The translations under genes and the position numbers were made by a program. The notes under the pieces were generated by a model, which did not search any database, was not told the DNA's origin, and was given only the letters and a program-made list of their open reading frames with translations. Source: Neobacillus thermocopriae (GTDB lineage Bacteria > Bacillota > Bacilli > Bacillales > Cytobacillaceae). From it: 64,000 nucleotides of DNA. This document shows positions 12,662-20,187 of this stretch, one piece after another. Numbering within the stretch: position 1 is the stretch's first letter; every line of letters starts with the position of its first letter. The stretch is taken from positions 124,001 through 188,000 of the forward strand of contig NZ_JAAIUV010000003.1 in NCBI RefSeq assembly GCF_010975035.1, given 5' to 3'.

Positions 12662-13771
12662 CTACATTACGGATGGTTGATGTCGATCGAGGCGAAAGGC
12701 TGAAAGCTCAGTCGTATTGCCTTCCAACAAATCGGCTACAAGTTTACCAGTTATCGGACTTAATAAGATTCCGTTGCGGAAATGTCCGGTTGCCACAAAA
12801 ATTCCCTTATATTCAGGGTGCTCACCAATGTATGGTTTTCCATCATTGGTTTGCGGCCGGATACCGCACCACACCCGTTCCCAAGTGGCATCTCTAATTT
12901 CTGGTACGAGCTTCACCGCTCTTTCGATTAATGAGGCTATTCCCCCAGGTGTGACGGCCTTATCAAAAGAATTTTCAATCATCGTCGCTCCAATATATAT
13001 TTCTCCATTTCGCTTTGGAACGAGATAACAGCGCTTATCTGAAAAAATAGTCGTGTTAATGATTGGTTTATTCACTTTCACAGAAAAACACTCGCCTTTT
13101 ACTGGAAACACAGGAAGGTCCTTTATCAGTCGGTTAGCCCAGGCTCCTACTGCAATGACAACTTGGTCACAATGAATGATCCCATTTGAAGTATTTAAGC
13201 CTTTCACTTTGCCTTGATCATAGAGGAAGGAGAGGACCTCTGTATTTTCGCGTATCTCTGCTCCAAAATGGAGGGCAGCTTTCGCAAAGGCTTGCGTTAA
13301 TTTTTCCGGATGTACATGCCCATCATTTGGGAGGTACATGCCTCCAGCTATAGTAGGGGATAACGCTGGTTCCAGTTCCCTAATTTCATGGGAATCGAGC
13401 CATCGAATTTCATGGTCCCACTTCCTTTGAAAGAGGACTTGTTGTTGAACTTCATGTGCGATATCTTCGGTTTCGGCAATTTTCAGCATTCCTTTTTGGA
13501 CGAACTCAATATCAATGCCGGAGTATTCCAATAATTCTTGTGAAAGAGAGGCAAACATCTTTTGGCTTTTTAATGCTAGTTGGAAAAGCGGGCCATCTTG
13601 TTCGATCTCCGCTTGGGCTGCCAGCATTCCGGCTGCGGCACGGGATGATTCAGCGGCTATTTGTTGCTTTTCAAGTAGAATAACTTTTCGTCCTTTTTTG
13701 GCCAGTTCGAAGGCAATGGAGGTCCCATTCACTCCTCCTCCGATAATGGCTGTGTCAAATGATTTTTTCAT
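12662..13771 (-). CDS. thiO: Glycine oxidase ThiO
   Basis: FAD enzyme that oxidises glycine to the imine used by ThiG. The protein starts with the dinucleotide-binding motif IIGGGVNGTSIAFELA and shows the family's C-terminal GHFRNGILLSP motif. The start chosen is the third in-frame ATG (13771), because GGAG lies 9 bases before it; this gives 369 residues, the usual length, while the ATG at 13786 would add five residues without a good binding site. Placement between tenI and thiS follows the Bacillus order. Confidence 0.93.
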   Translation of the reverse strand: MKKSFDTAIIGGGVNGTSIAFELAKKGRKVILLEKQQIAAESSRAAAGMLAAQAEIEQDGPLFQLALKSQKMFASLSQELLEYSGIDIEFVQKGMLKIAETEDIAHEVQQQVLFQRKWDHEIRWLDSHEIRELEPALSPTIAGGMYLPNDGHVHPEKLTQAFAKAALHFGAEIRENTEVLSFLYDQGKVKGLNTSNGIIHCDQVVIAVGAWANRLIKDLPVFPVKGECFSVKVNKPIINTTIFSDKRCYLVPKRNGEIYIGATMIENSFDKAVTPGGIASLIERAVKLVPEIRDATWERVWCGIRPQTNDGKPYIGEHPEYKGIFVATGHFRNGILLSPITGKLVADLLEGNTTELSAFRLDRHQPSVM

Positions 13772-13846
13772 CAATTCCATCTCCATTTTTTCACTAATAA
13801 GAAAGGATTAATTGATACACACCAAGAACTTTCTGATTTATCCATT

Positions 13847-14443
13847 TTACGATTGTTTATGTAAGGCCATTGTATACGCTTTTACGGCATCGAGCGGGTT
13901 GCATGAATCGAAAACTCCTGACATTACCGCAATTCCATCTGCCCCAGCTTGAAGTACTTGCGGAGTGTTTTCTGGTGTGATCCCACCGATGGCAATAACC
14001 GGGATGTTGAGTTGAGACAACTTGGTTAATTCCTCCAGTCCTTTCGGAGGCAGGCCAGGCTTTGATTTGGATGGAAAAACATGGCCGTATAGCAGGAAAT
14101 CTGCCCCCTCTTGATGGGCTTCTTCATAGGAATGGATGGAGGTCCCTACTTTTAGTAGAGGAAAAGCTTTTTTTACATGAACGGCATCTAAACTGTGCCC
14201 AGCTAATTGAACACCGGCCGTTCCTGCTGTAACGGCGACATCCACGCGGTCATTAATGATTATTTTGGAAAGTGGAATGTCTTTTGCTAACTGTTCAACA
14301 GCTTGAAAAAGCTCTTTCGCTGTCTTTTGTTTCTCCCTTAAGTGAATCATGGTGACATAGGGATGTATATCCATTAAAATTTCGTGTAATTGTTCAATTG
14401 GCATTTTGCCATTGGAAATAATATGTAATTCCTTGATGACCAT
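13847..14443 (-). CDS. tenI: Thiazole tautomerase TenI
   Basis: ThiE-like TIM barrel of 198 residues. Motifs IHLREK, NDRVDVA, HS at about residue 115, YGHVFPSKSKPGL, IPVIAIGGI and GADGIAVMSG fit the ThiE/TenI fold; position as first gene of a tenI-thiO-S-G-F operon and the HVF segment favour TenI, which aromatises the ThiG product, over thiamine-phosphate synthase ThiE. TenA, usually upstream in Bacillus subtilis, is absent. The Gs of the ribosome binding site (GGGGGG) nearly touch the ATG, so initiation may be inefficient. Expression is governed by the upstream TPP riboswitch. Confidence 0.85.
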   Translation of the reverse strand: MVIKELHIISNGKMPIEQLHEILMDIHPYVTMIHLREKQKTAKELFQAVEQLAKDIPLSKIIINDRVDVAVTAGTAGVQLAGHSLDAVHVKKAFPLLKVGTSIHSYEEAHQEGADFLLYGHVFPSKSKPGLPPKGLEELTKLSQLNIPVIAIGGITPENTPQVLQAGADGIAVMSGVFDSCNPLDAVKAYTMALHKQS

Positions 14444-14473
14444 CCCCCCATTTTCAAATAGTTACCGCTAGAG

Positions 14474-14514
14474 GGAAAATAAAAAGCCACTTTCTTATGT
14501 AAGAAAGTGGCTGT
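14474..14514 (-). terminator. Riboswitch-controlled intrinsic terminator of the thi operon
   Basis: On the minus strand a 12-bp perfect stem AGCCACTTTCTT / AAGAAAGTGGCT with a 4-base loop is followed by TTTTTATTTT. It lies between the TPP aptamer and tenI. The 5' arm (CCACUUUC) can instead pair with GGAAGUGG of the aptamer's 3' edge, giving an antiterminator when no TPP is bound. Confidence 0.88.
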
Positions 14515-14530
14515 GAATAATGCATACAAT

Positions 14531-14636
14531 GCTCCCATTCTCCACTTCCCTACGCTGGTATTAACCAGATCAGGTTCATAGAGTCCCGAAGTAACACTTC
14601 GATCTCAGCCTTTTATAAAGGCACCTCTAGCGGATT
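14531..14636 (-). ncRNA. TPP riboswitch (THI element) controlling tenI-thiO-thiS-thiG-thiF
   Basis: The minus strand carries the conserved THI-box parts in order: 5' edge CCGCUAGAGGUGCC, CUGAGA, then ACCUGAUCUGG, UAAUACCAGCGUAGGGAA and the closing GUGG. The P1 stem is CCGCU with AGUGG. Such aptamers bind thiamine pyrophosphate and shut off thiamine genes; here the following terminator makes control transcriptional. Confidence 0.95.
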
Positions 14637-14639
14637 TAT

Positions 14640-15134
14640 TTACCTATTTATTTGTCATAATTCCTACGCTATCCATCGTAACACATTGAATAATGCCTGT
14701 CACTTGTTTCCTTGTTTTTTCTTCCTATTTATCTATTTTACAATGTTTGAATGGTGGTTTATCTCTAATTTTAAACCGCCGCCGTTTGCGTCTTTTGTTT
14801 CTTAGGTATTCTTACCGATTACTATCGTGGGCATTTTGAAAAGCATCGTATGAAATAATATTTTTATTAGCTATATCAAAGGCAATATAATTCAGTTTGA
14901 CATTATAAATTATATTCTTTAAAAAATTCGATTCCTTTTTTGTAAGTGATACATGGTAGTCTTTCTCTGCCACTGTATCCGTGAACCATTTCCGTTATAA
15001 CATTATATTTTTCTGTAAAATCAATTGGTGTTATTATAATTTTTAAAGTTATTTCATTTTAATGGAAAATATGTTAAATTATGTTAGTGTTTTTATATAC
15101 TAATAGAAAGGAAGAATGTACTAGGAAAAAGAAA
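14640..15134. other. AT-rich gap before the bacteriocin-like gene
   Basis: Almost 500 bases without an intact gene. A TGCCTGTCAC copy lies at 14695-14704. On the minus strand from about 15059 to 14903 some 50 codons stay open, with coding-like composition but no plausible start and no recognised family; it may be a relic. The right end holds the promoter of the bacteriocin-like gene; TATACT near 15095-15100 could be its -10 element. Confidence 0.4.
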
Positions 15135-15452
15135 ATGAAACAGTTTATTATCTCGGCGTTGGTAGTTGGCACAATTGGATTAGGTGGAAATACAGTGTTT
15201 GGGGCAACTTTCTGAGATTCAACTAGTGGAGCCTCTTCTGAAGAATCTTTCCAAATTAAATATAATGGTGCCGCCTGGAATTACAGTAAGTCAAAATATC
15301 AATATACTTCGTTTAAATATACACGAGATGGTAGAACTTTACTGAGTAAAACAGCCTATAACGGCAAAGTTACAGGTTCTGTTTGGGACGATTTAAGATG
15401 GGGAGACAAGTATACTACGTATTTTTCTTGGAAGCGTGGACCACTTAAATAA
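15135..15452 (+). pseudogene. Lactococcin-972-like bacteriocin precursor interrupted by TGA
   Basis: The frame from ATG 15135 to TAA 15450 would encode 105 codons with a signal peptide (basic start, hydrophobic core, FGA cleavage site near residue 24), but codon 27 (15213-15215) is TGA. The rest stays open and reads like a small secreted, aromatic-rich, cysteine-free peptide (GAAWNYSKSKY, TAYNGKVTGSVW, YTTYFSWKRG). Its aromatic C-terminus, secretion signal and the bacteriocin-type ABC operon behind it recall lactococcin 972, a cell-wall-targeting peptide. The likeness is weak at residue level, so the family call is inference. The stop could be a real inactivating mutation, a sequencing error or read through. 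Ribosome binding site is poor (AGGAAAAAGAAA). Confidence 0.5.
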
Positions 15453-15545
15453 TTTTTCCGGGTTTGATTTTTTTAAATATTCGCTTAACAAAATTTAATG
15501 AAATATCTATGAGATTTAATTATTAATGAATTATAGGAAATCGTT

Positions 15546-15583
15546 GGGGCCTGATAGGTGTTTTTCTACAGGTCCCGATTTTA
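15546..15583 (+). terminator. Attenuator-like terminator between the peptide gene and its ABC operon
   Basis: GGGGCCTG pairs with CAGGTCCC (one G-U) around a 15-base loop, followed by GATTTTAATT. Placed 95 bases after the peptide gene, it would give more peptide mRNA than transporter mRNA if read-through is partial. Confidence 0.6.
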
Positions 15584-15734
15584 ATTAGATATAATGTTAT
15601 CGACTTTTAAATCTTATAAAGTACCGCATTACTTTAATTATGAATAATAACTAATTGTTTTTACAGCTACGTAGTAGGTATTATTAAAAGGTGATACTAT
15701 TAAATTTATAGATGCCATCTTTAAGGAGTAGTTT

Positions 15735-16175
15735 ATGAAATATTCTTTATTTAGATTTTTCGACGTTTTTGAGGCGGTTGCTATCTATCTAATCTGTTTT
15801 GCTTCAAACTTACTATGTATTTATGTACAAACGTTGAATTTAGAAGGTTCTTCTATTTTAAAGTCTTTTTTGGAAAGTATTACAGATTATCAACTTATTA
15901 TAAATATTTTTCTTACATTTATTATAATAGTATTTCACTATCAATTTTTAAATCGTAGGAAAACAGAAATATTCTGCCGAATACTTGTAGGAGATACGAT
16001 GGTAAATATTATAATCCGATATATCTTGAATAGTATAGCTATTTTAGTGTTTAGTTTTTTACTCTCACTTTCATTGAACTTCTATTTAGGGCTGAATGTA
16101 ACCAGCAATCTTTACTTAGTTCTTATTTTTATTATATATATACTATTTAGTGCGTGTCAGGTGAAAAAAGAATGA
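15735..16175 (+). CDS. Four-helix membrane protein of bacteriocin-type operon
   Basis: Uncharacterised 146-residue protein, very rich in Ile, Leu and Phe, with about four membrane segments (residues about 12-32, 55-72, 90-110, 120-140) and a small positive loop (NRRKTE). No family recognised by eye; in position it matches the integral membrane or immunity component that goes with lactococcin-972-type clusters. Ribosome binding site AAGGAG is 9 bases upstream. Its stop overlaps the next ATG (ATGA at 16172-16175), so translation is coupled. Codon use and AT content differ from the neighbouring thi genes, suggesting transfer. Confidence 0.65.
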   Translation: MKYSLFRFFDVFEAVAIYLICFASNLLCIYVQTLNLEGSSILKSFLESITDYQLIINIFLTFIIIVFHYQFLNRRKTEIFCRILVGDTMVNIIIRYILNSIAILVFSFLLSLSLNFYLGLNVTSNLYLVLIFIIYILFSACQVKKE

Positions 16176-17392
16176 AAATTTTACATTTTTTTATAACTAG
16201 AATATTTTTAAAAAGATGGACACTTGTTTTGGGTATGATAATATTACTTTTTTTAGCTAATTATCTTTCTTTTACTGCTGCTCGTTCAATTATTTCAACT
16301 TTTCAAGGTTATCAAGAAATAGAAACTCTGAATCAAGAAGGAACTTTTATTGCTAATCTAGACCCAAATAGTGAAGCTGATTTTGATAGAATTGAAATAG
16401 ATGATACAAAAAAAGTATATGAATATTTAAACAAAAATTATACTTATGCTATGCAAGTCGATGGTTTTGTCACTTCATTATATAATAAATATAAGATGGA
16501 AGTTTCTTTCAATTATATCAATGAAGAGGCTTATAAGATAAATCAATTTAGATTATCTCAAGGAAACCACTTAAACTTCAACTATAAATTTAATAAAGAA
16601 GAAATACCTGTTTTAGTAGGTGCAGGTCTGGCCACAACATATCCTGTAGGGTCATATATTGAGATTACAGATCCTGTCACCCAACAATTAGTCAATTTAA
16701 AAGTTCAAGGGGTCTTGGAGAAGAATACTCATCGTTCTAATTTTTATGCTCCTAATTCAAAAAATTATTTCAATTTTTCAATTTTCCTACCTATTAACGA
16801 AGAATTTATTCAAAGTGCAGGTCTTGACCTCCTCGTTAATGGTTTGATGGACATGGTGCTTCTTGATTCGACAAAAGAGAAAGCAACGAATTTAAGTGAA
16901 CTTATCCAGGAAAATCTAGGTTTAAAATTTAACTTTTTTAATCAACAAGAAAATTTTAATTACTTTGAAGATTCTTATTTTGATTCATTAAAAATCATCT
17001 GTATTATCACCTTTATTTTGCTACTAATCATTGTTTGTCTAGCTATCTGGAATACTTTGGTAAGCATTCGTTTAATGATAAAAGATTTTACAATCAATTT
17101 ATTAGTCGGATTAAGTTATTCAAAACTAAGAGCAATTTTTTATAGTTATTTTGGAATATTGTTTTCTATTAATCTAGTCATACTATTTGTGATAACCGCT
17201 TTCAATAGATACGGCTTTTGGTTAAAAAAAGACTCAATATTTGCTACTTACGGAATGTTTGGCTTAATAAGTATGGATTGGATTGCTCTACTTATTGTTC
17301 TTTTTATAGATTTGATTATTGGGTTTACGATTGTTGAACTTACGATAAAAAAAATTAAAAGTATTCCGATTTCCGTGGGGGTGTTAAAATGA
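16172..17392 (+). CDS. MacB/FtsX-like ABC transporter permease, bacteriocin-type
   Basis: Membrane protein of 406 residues. One hydrophobic helix near residues 15-35 is followed by an extracellular region of about 240 residues with few hydrophobic stretches, then three further helices (about 275-295, 320-340, 365-390). That is the layout of MacB/FtsX-type permeases, which drive export or release of substrates from the outer membrane face. The C-terminal PISVGVLK resembles the usual FtsX ending. The ATG at 16172, in the ATGA overlap with the previous gene and preceded by AGGTGA, is preferred to the GTG at 16154. It overlaps the ATPase gene by ATGA at 17389-17392. Confidence 0.75.
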   Translation: MKILHFFITRIFLKRWTLVLGMIILLFLANYLSFTAARSIISTFQGYQEIETLNQEGTFIANLDPNSEADFDRIEIDDTKKVYEYLNKNYTYAMQVDGFVTSLYNKYKMEVSFNYINEEAYKINQFRLSQGNHLNFNYKFNKEEIPVLVGAGLATTYPVGSYIEITDPVTQQLVNLKVQGVLEKNTHRSNFYAPNSKNYFNFSIFLPINEEFIQSAGLDLLVNGLMDMVLLDSTKEKATNLSELIQENLGLKFNFFNQQENFNYFEDSYFDSLKIICIITFILLLIIVCLAIWNTLVSIRLMIKDFTINLLVGLSYSKLRAIFYSYFGILFSINLVILFVITAFNRYGFWLKKDSIFATYGMFGLISMDWIALLIVLFIDLIIGFTIVELTIKKIKSIPISVGVLK

Positions 17393-18051
17393 ATAGTATA
17401 ATTAAACTAGAGATCCAGAAAAAAACATTCAAGAAGAAAGGTTTTTCTATCTTAAATGATTTTAAATTGGAAGTTGAACCTGGGGAAAGACTTTGTATTA
17501 TAGGGGAATCTGGAGTTGGAAAAACTTCTTTGCTTAATATTATTGGTCTACTTGATACACAATATCAAGGGAGCTATAAGCTTTTTGGTTCATCTGTTAA
17601 GGATTTATCACGAAATAAACTAGCTGAGTGGCGTAATCAAAAAATTGGTTTTGTTCTTCAGGAGTCCGCACTAATTAATTCTTTGACCATAGAGGATAAT
17701 ATTAAATTGCCGCTTATGTATGCTAACATTGAAAAAGACCTAACTGTCCAAGATCACTTTAAACGAATTGTTAATAAAATTGGGATTGAGCCCATTTTGA
17801 AAAAAAAACCACTTGATTGTTCTGGTGGCCAACGATCTAGAGCTGCTTTTGCTAGGGCTGTCATTATGAATCCCCAAATAATCTTATCAGATGAACCAAC
17901 TGCGTCTTTAGACTTAGAAAATAAAGAAAAAATTATCAATCTACTTTTTGATATGAATAAAGAATTTAATACTACTGTTATTACAGTGACTCATGATTTA
18001 GATGTAGCCAATCGTCATGAACGAATCATTACTCTCGAAAGGAATGAATAA
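17389..18051 (+). CDS. ABC transporter ATPase, lactococcin-972/MacB type
   Basis: Cytoplasmic ATPase of 220 residues that would energise the preceding permease. Walker A reads GESGVGKTS, Q-loop FVLQESALI, Walker B IILSDEPTASLD and switch histidine VTHDLD. The signature loop is CSGGQRSR in place of the usual LSGGQQQR, a small deviation. It belongs to the LolD/MacB/bacteriocin-export group by these motifs and by length. Start overlaps the permease stop (ATGA) and its own end runs into the small next gene, so all four genes form one tight operon. Confidence 0.85.
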   Translation: MNSIIKLEIQKKTFKKKGFSILNDFKLEVEPGERLCIIGESGVGKTSLLNIIGLLDTQYQGSYKLFGSSVKDLSRNKLAEWRNQKIGFVLQESALINSLTIEDNIKLPLMYANIEKDLTVQDHFKRIVNKIGIEPILKKKPLDCSGGQRSRAAFARAVIMNPQIILSDEPTASLDLENKEKIINLLFDMNKEFNTTVITVTHDLDVANRHERIITLERNE

Positions 18052-18052
18052 A

Positions 18053-18208
18053 ATGGGATTCTATACAATGATCATGTCATTCATACTTGGAATATTCTTC
18101 ACCATTTTTGGTGTTTCTCGTAGAAAACGGAATTTTTTATACAAGTTTTTCATAGTGCTAGGAATCATTCTCATTCTTTTTGCTGTTTATCTAGCAAGGC
18201 CTCATTAA
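18053..18208 (+). CDS. Small two-helix membrane protein at end of bacteriocin-type operon
   Basis: A 51-residue protein with two hydrophobic segments separated by a basic turn (SRRKRNF). The ATG at 18053 has AAGGA 9 bases upstream, inside the end of the ATPase gene; an ATG at 18044 is possible. Size, topology and position last in the operon suggest an immunity-type protein, but that is inference only. No similarity recognised. Confidence 0.5.
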   Translation: MGFYTMIMSFILGIFFTIFGVSRRKRNFLYKFFIVLGIILILFAVYLARPH

Positions 18209-18328
18209 GAATCATAGTTATATATAGGAGTTATATTTCTAATTAAGCCCCTGGCTGGAAACCCATGATACATAGTTATTTTTGCAAAAAAAATCACTGC
18301 GTGTAAATGGACACTCCATTTTGACTTC

Positions 18329-18866
18329 GTGATATTTTCTTGGCTCCGATTTGAAGTCTTCTCCTTTAATAAACCTAAAAGTATACCGAATCATCATAAT
18401 TCTGGGGAACTAGTGTCTGATTACTTGTATCCTGCTAAAAAGGGCTATCAGCTATCTACATGGTATAAAACTATGGGTAATCAGGATCTAACAAATTTCA
18501 TTTGTATCTGAAGAAGAGTTAGATATTATTGCTAAAGAATTAGGAGTGGAAACGGTTCTGCCAGAATGGTTAGGGGCCAATCTTCTCATCAAAGGATTCC
18601 CAGAGTTTACGAAACTCACAATGGGCTCACGTCTTCTTTTTCCAAGCGGAGCAGGTTTAATATGTATGGGAGAAAATCAGCCATGTACTTTACCAGGAGA
18701 TGAGATTCAAAAACATTATGTGGAGCATGAGACGCTGTCCACTCGTTTTGTCCGTGCAGGTTATAAAAGGCGCGGGATCGTTTGTGCGGTGGAAAGGCCT
18801 GGGGAAATTCATGAAAATGATGAAGTACAAATTTTGATAAATGATTTTGCCCATCCGATGCAATAG
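18329..18866 (+). pseudogene. Degenerate MOSC-domain protein gene
   Basis: The 3' part (from about 18490 to 18866) encodes a good C-terminal MOSC segment: SEEELDIIAKELG, PEWLGANLLIKG, a GSRLLFPSGA strand, the CTLPG loop and RRGIVCAVERPG. MOSC domains handle sulfur or nitrogen groups near molybdenum cofactor. The upstream part lies in another frame (DYLYP...WYKTMGNQDLTN corresponds to the region before the SEEEL motif in relatives), with a stop at the junction near 18485-18510, and the N-terminus is not recognisable. Frameshift plus loss of the 5' end suggests a dead gene, adjacent to the accessory patch. Confidence 0.6.
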
Positions 18867-19000
18867 TGGATGATGGGAAGAGGAAGAGGATGTAAACGGA
18901 TAAGCTTTCCTATTAGTAGATAGATGAATACATAATAGGGAATGGCAATATCTCTTAAAATATTCCTTTTCTTTTCTAATCATGTTAGAAAAATGACTAA

Positions 19001-19040
19001 ACGGCCTTCTCCCTATCAATCATAGAGCTAAGGCCGCTTA
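19001..19040 (-). terminator. Terminator of the LysM-3D protein gene
   Basis: On the minus strand AAGCGGCCTT pairs with AAGGCCGTTT across a 20-base loop, followed by TAGTCATTTTTC. Located 30 bases past the gene's stop. Confidence 0.6.
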
Positions 19041-19070
19041 GACCATTTTTGTTAAATTCTATTTTTTACC

Positions 19071-19871
19071 TTAATTTAAAATCGTTACTTCTACTTGTTT
19101 TCTTCCAAATTTGATCGCTTCTTCTTTGGAAGGAATAAAGACATCAATTTTATTTCCTTTGATAGCTCCACCAGTATCCCCGGCGATGGCTTCCCCATAA
19201 CCTTCTACATACACTTTGCTACCAAGTGGAATCACCGATGGGTCAACGGAAATGACTTTTAGATCTGGGTTTGCTCGTAGGTCAATGCCAGTGGCTGTAA
19301 TACCAGAGCATCCCTCGCATGATGCCGTATAGGCTGTAGCTTCCATTATAAGTTTCTTTTTACCTTCCGTTGTTGTTGAAGGAGCAGCTGCTGCAGGTTC
19401 ACTTTTTGTTGTTGCCTGATTTGTTGAAGGAGTCGCCGTTGCAGTTGGAGCATTCTTCGTTTCTTGCACTAATGGCGTTACGGTTTTTTCATTCTTAACT
19501 GTATTCGTTGTTTTTGCTCCTTCAAAGATAATAAGGTTTAAACCAGGATGAATGAGATCCGAAGATAATTCGTTCCATTCTTTTAATTGCGCAACGGTTA
19601 CATCATGTTCTTGGGCTATGTCCCATAACGTATCACCTTTTTTCACCGTATAGTGTTTTTCAGGTGCAATGGTGAGGACGTCACCAGGATGAATAAGGTC
19701 AGTTGTAAGATGATTCAACATTTGAATATTTTCAACAGTCGTATTATTTGTACGTGAAAGATCCCATAACGTATCACCTTTTTTTACCGTGATCGTTGCT
19801 GCTTGAACATTAGCACTTACAGTGACCGAGAGTACAGCACCTGCTATTATTGACATTGTTTTCTTTAGCAT
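19071..19871 (-). CDS. Secreted LysM and 3D-domain cell-wall protein (YocH-like)
   Basis: Probable secreted peptidoglycan-lytic enzyme of 266 residues. After a signal peptide (cleavage near VQA) come two LysM repeats, each with VKKGDTLWD, which bind glycan, then a Thr/Ala/Pro-rich linker and a C-terminal 3D domain with ATAYTASCEGC, ATGIDLR, VIPLGSKVYVEG and GDTGGAIKGNKIDVF containing the three conserved aspartates. This plan is that of Bacillus YocH and related resuscitation-type muralytic factors. The start at 19871 has GGAGGG seven bases upstream; the ATG at 19886 lies within that binding site region. Confidence 0.9.
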   Translation of the reverse strand: MLKKTMSIIAGAVLSVTVSANVQAATITVKKGDTLWDLSRTNNTTVENIQMLNHLTTDLIHPGDVLTIAPEKHYTVKKGDTLWDIAQEHDVTVAQLKEWNELSSDLIHPGLNLIIFEGAKTTNTVKNEKTVTPLVQETKNAPTATATPSTNQATTKSEPAAAAPSTTTEGKKKLIMEATAYTASCEGCSGITATGIDLRANPDLKVISVDPSVIPLGSKVYVEGYGEAIAGDTGGAIKGNKIDVFIPSKEEAIKFGRKQVEVTILN

Positions 19872-20187
19872 TGTTTTACCCTCCATGTTCTTTGGTTGCT
19901 AATTGTTAATTATCGTATCATAGAATTTTCACAGAAAAAGAACAGGCAGGTAATATTTTGGTTACGTCTATGGCATTTATATTGCAATAATATTTCTATA
20001 ACGGTTAAAACTATTGGAAGGATAGTGGAAATGAGAGGAGGTTAAATAGGTAGTAAATATAAAAATATTTAAAAAAGCAGTAATGAAATAAGAAAAGTCT
20101 CTTCTTTTTACGACAAAAAAAGGTTAGTATTATGATTATAGATAAATGAATTTTATGAATAATTGTTCAGAGAAAGGAATATGGAAT
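19872..20187. other. Divergent intergenic region
   Basis: About 315 bases between the divergent LysM-3D and DUF1646 genes. AT-rich; promoters for both genes must lie here, but no clear operator or riboswitch was seen. Confidence 0.5.
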
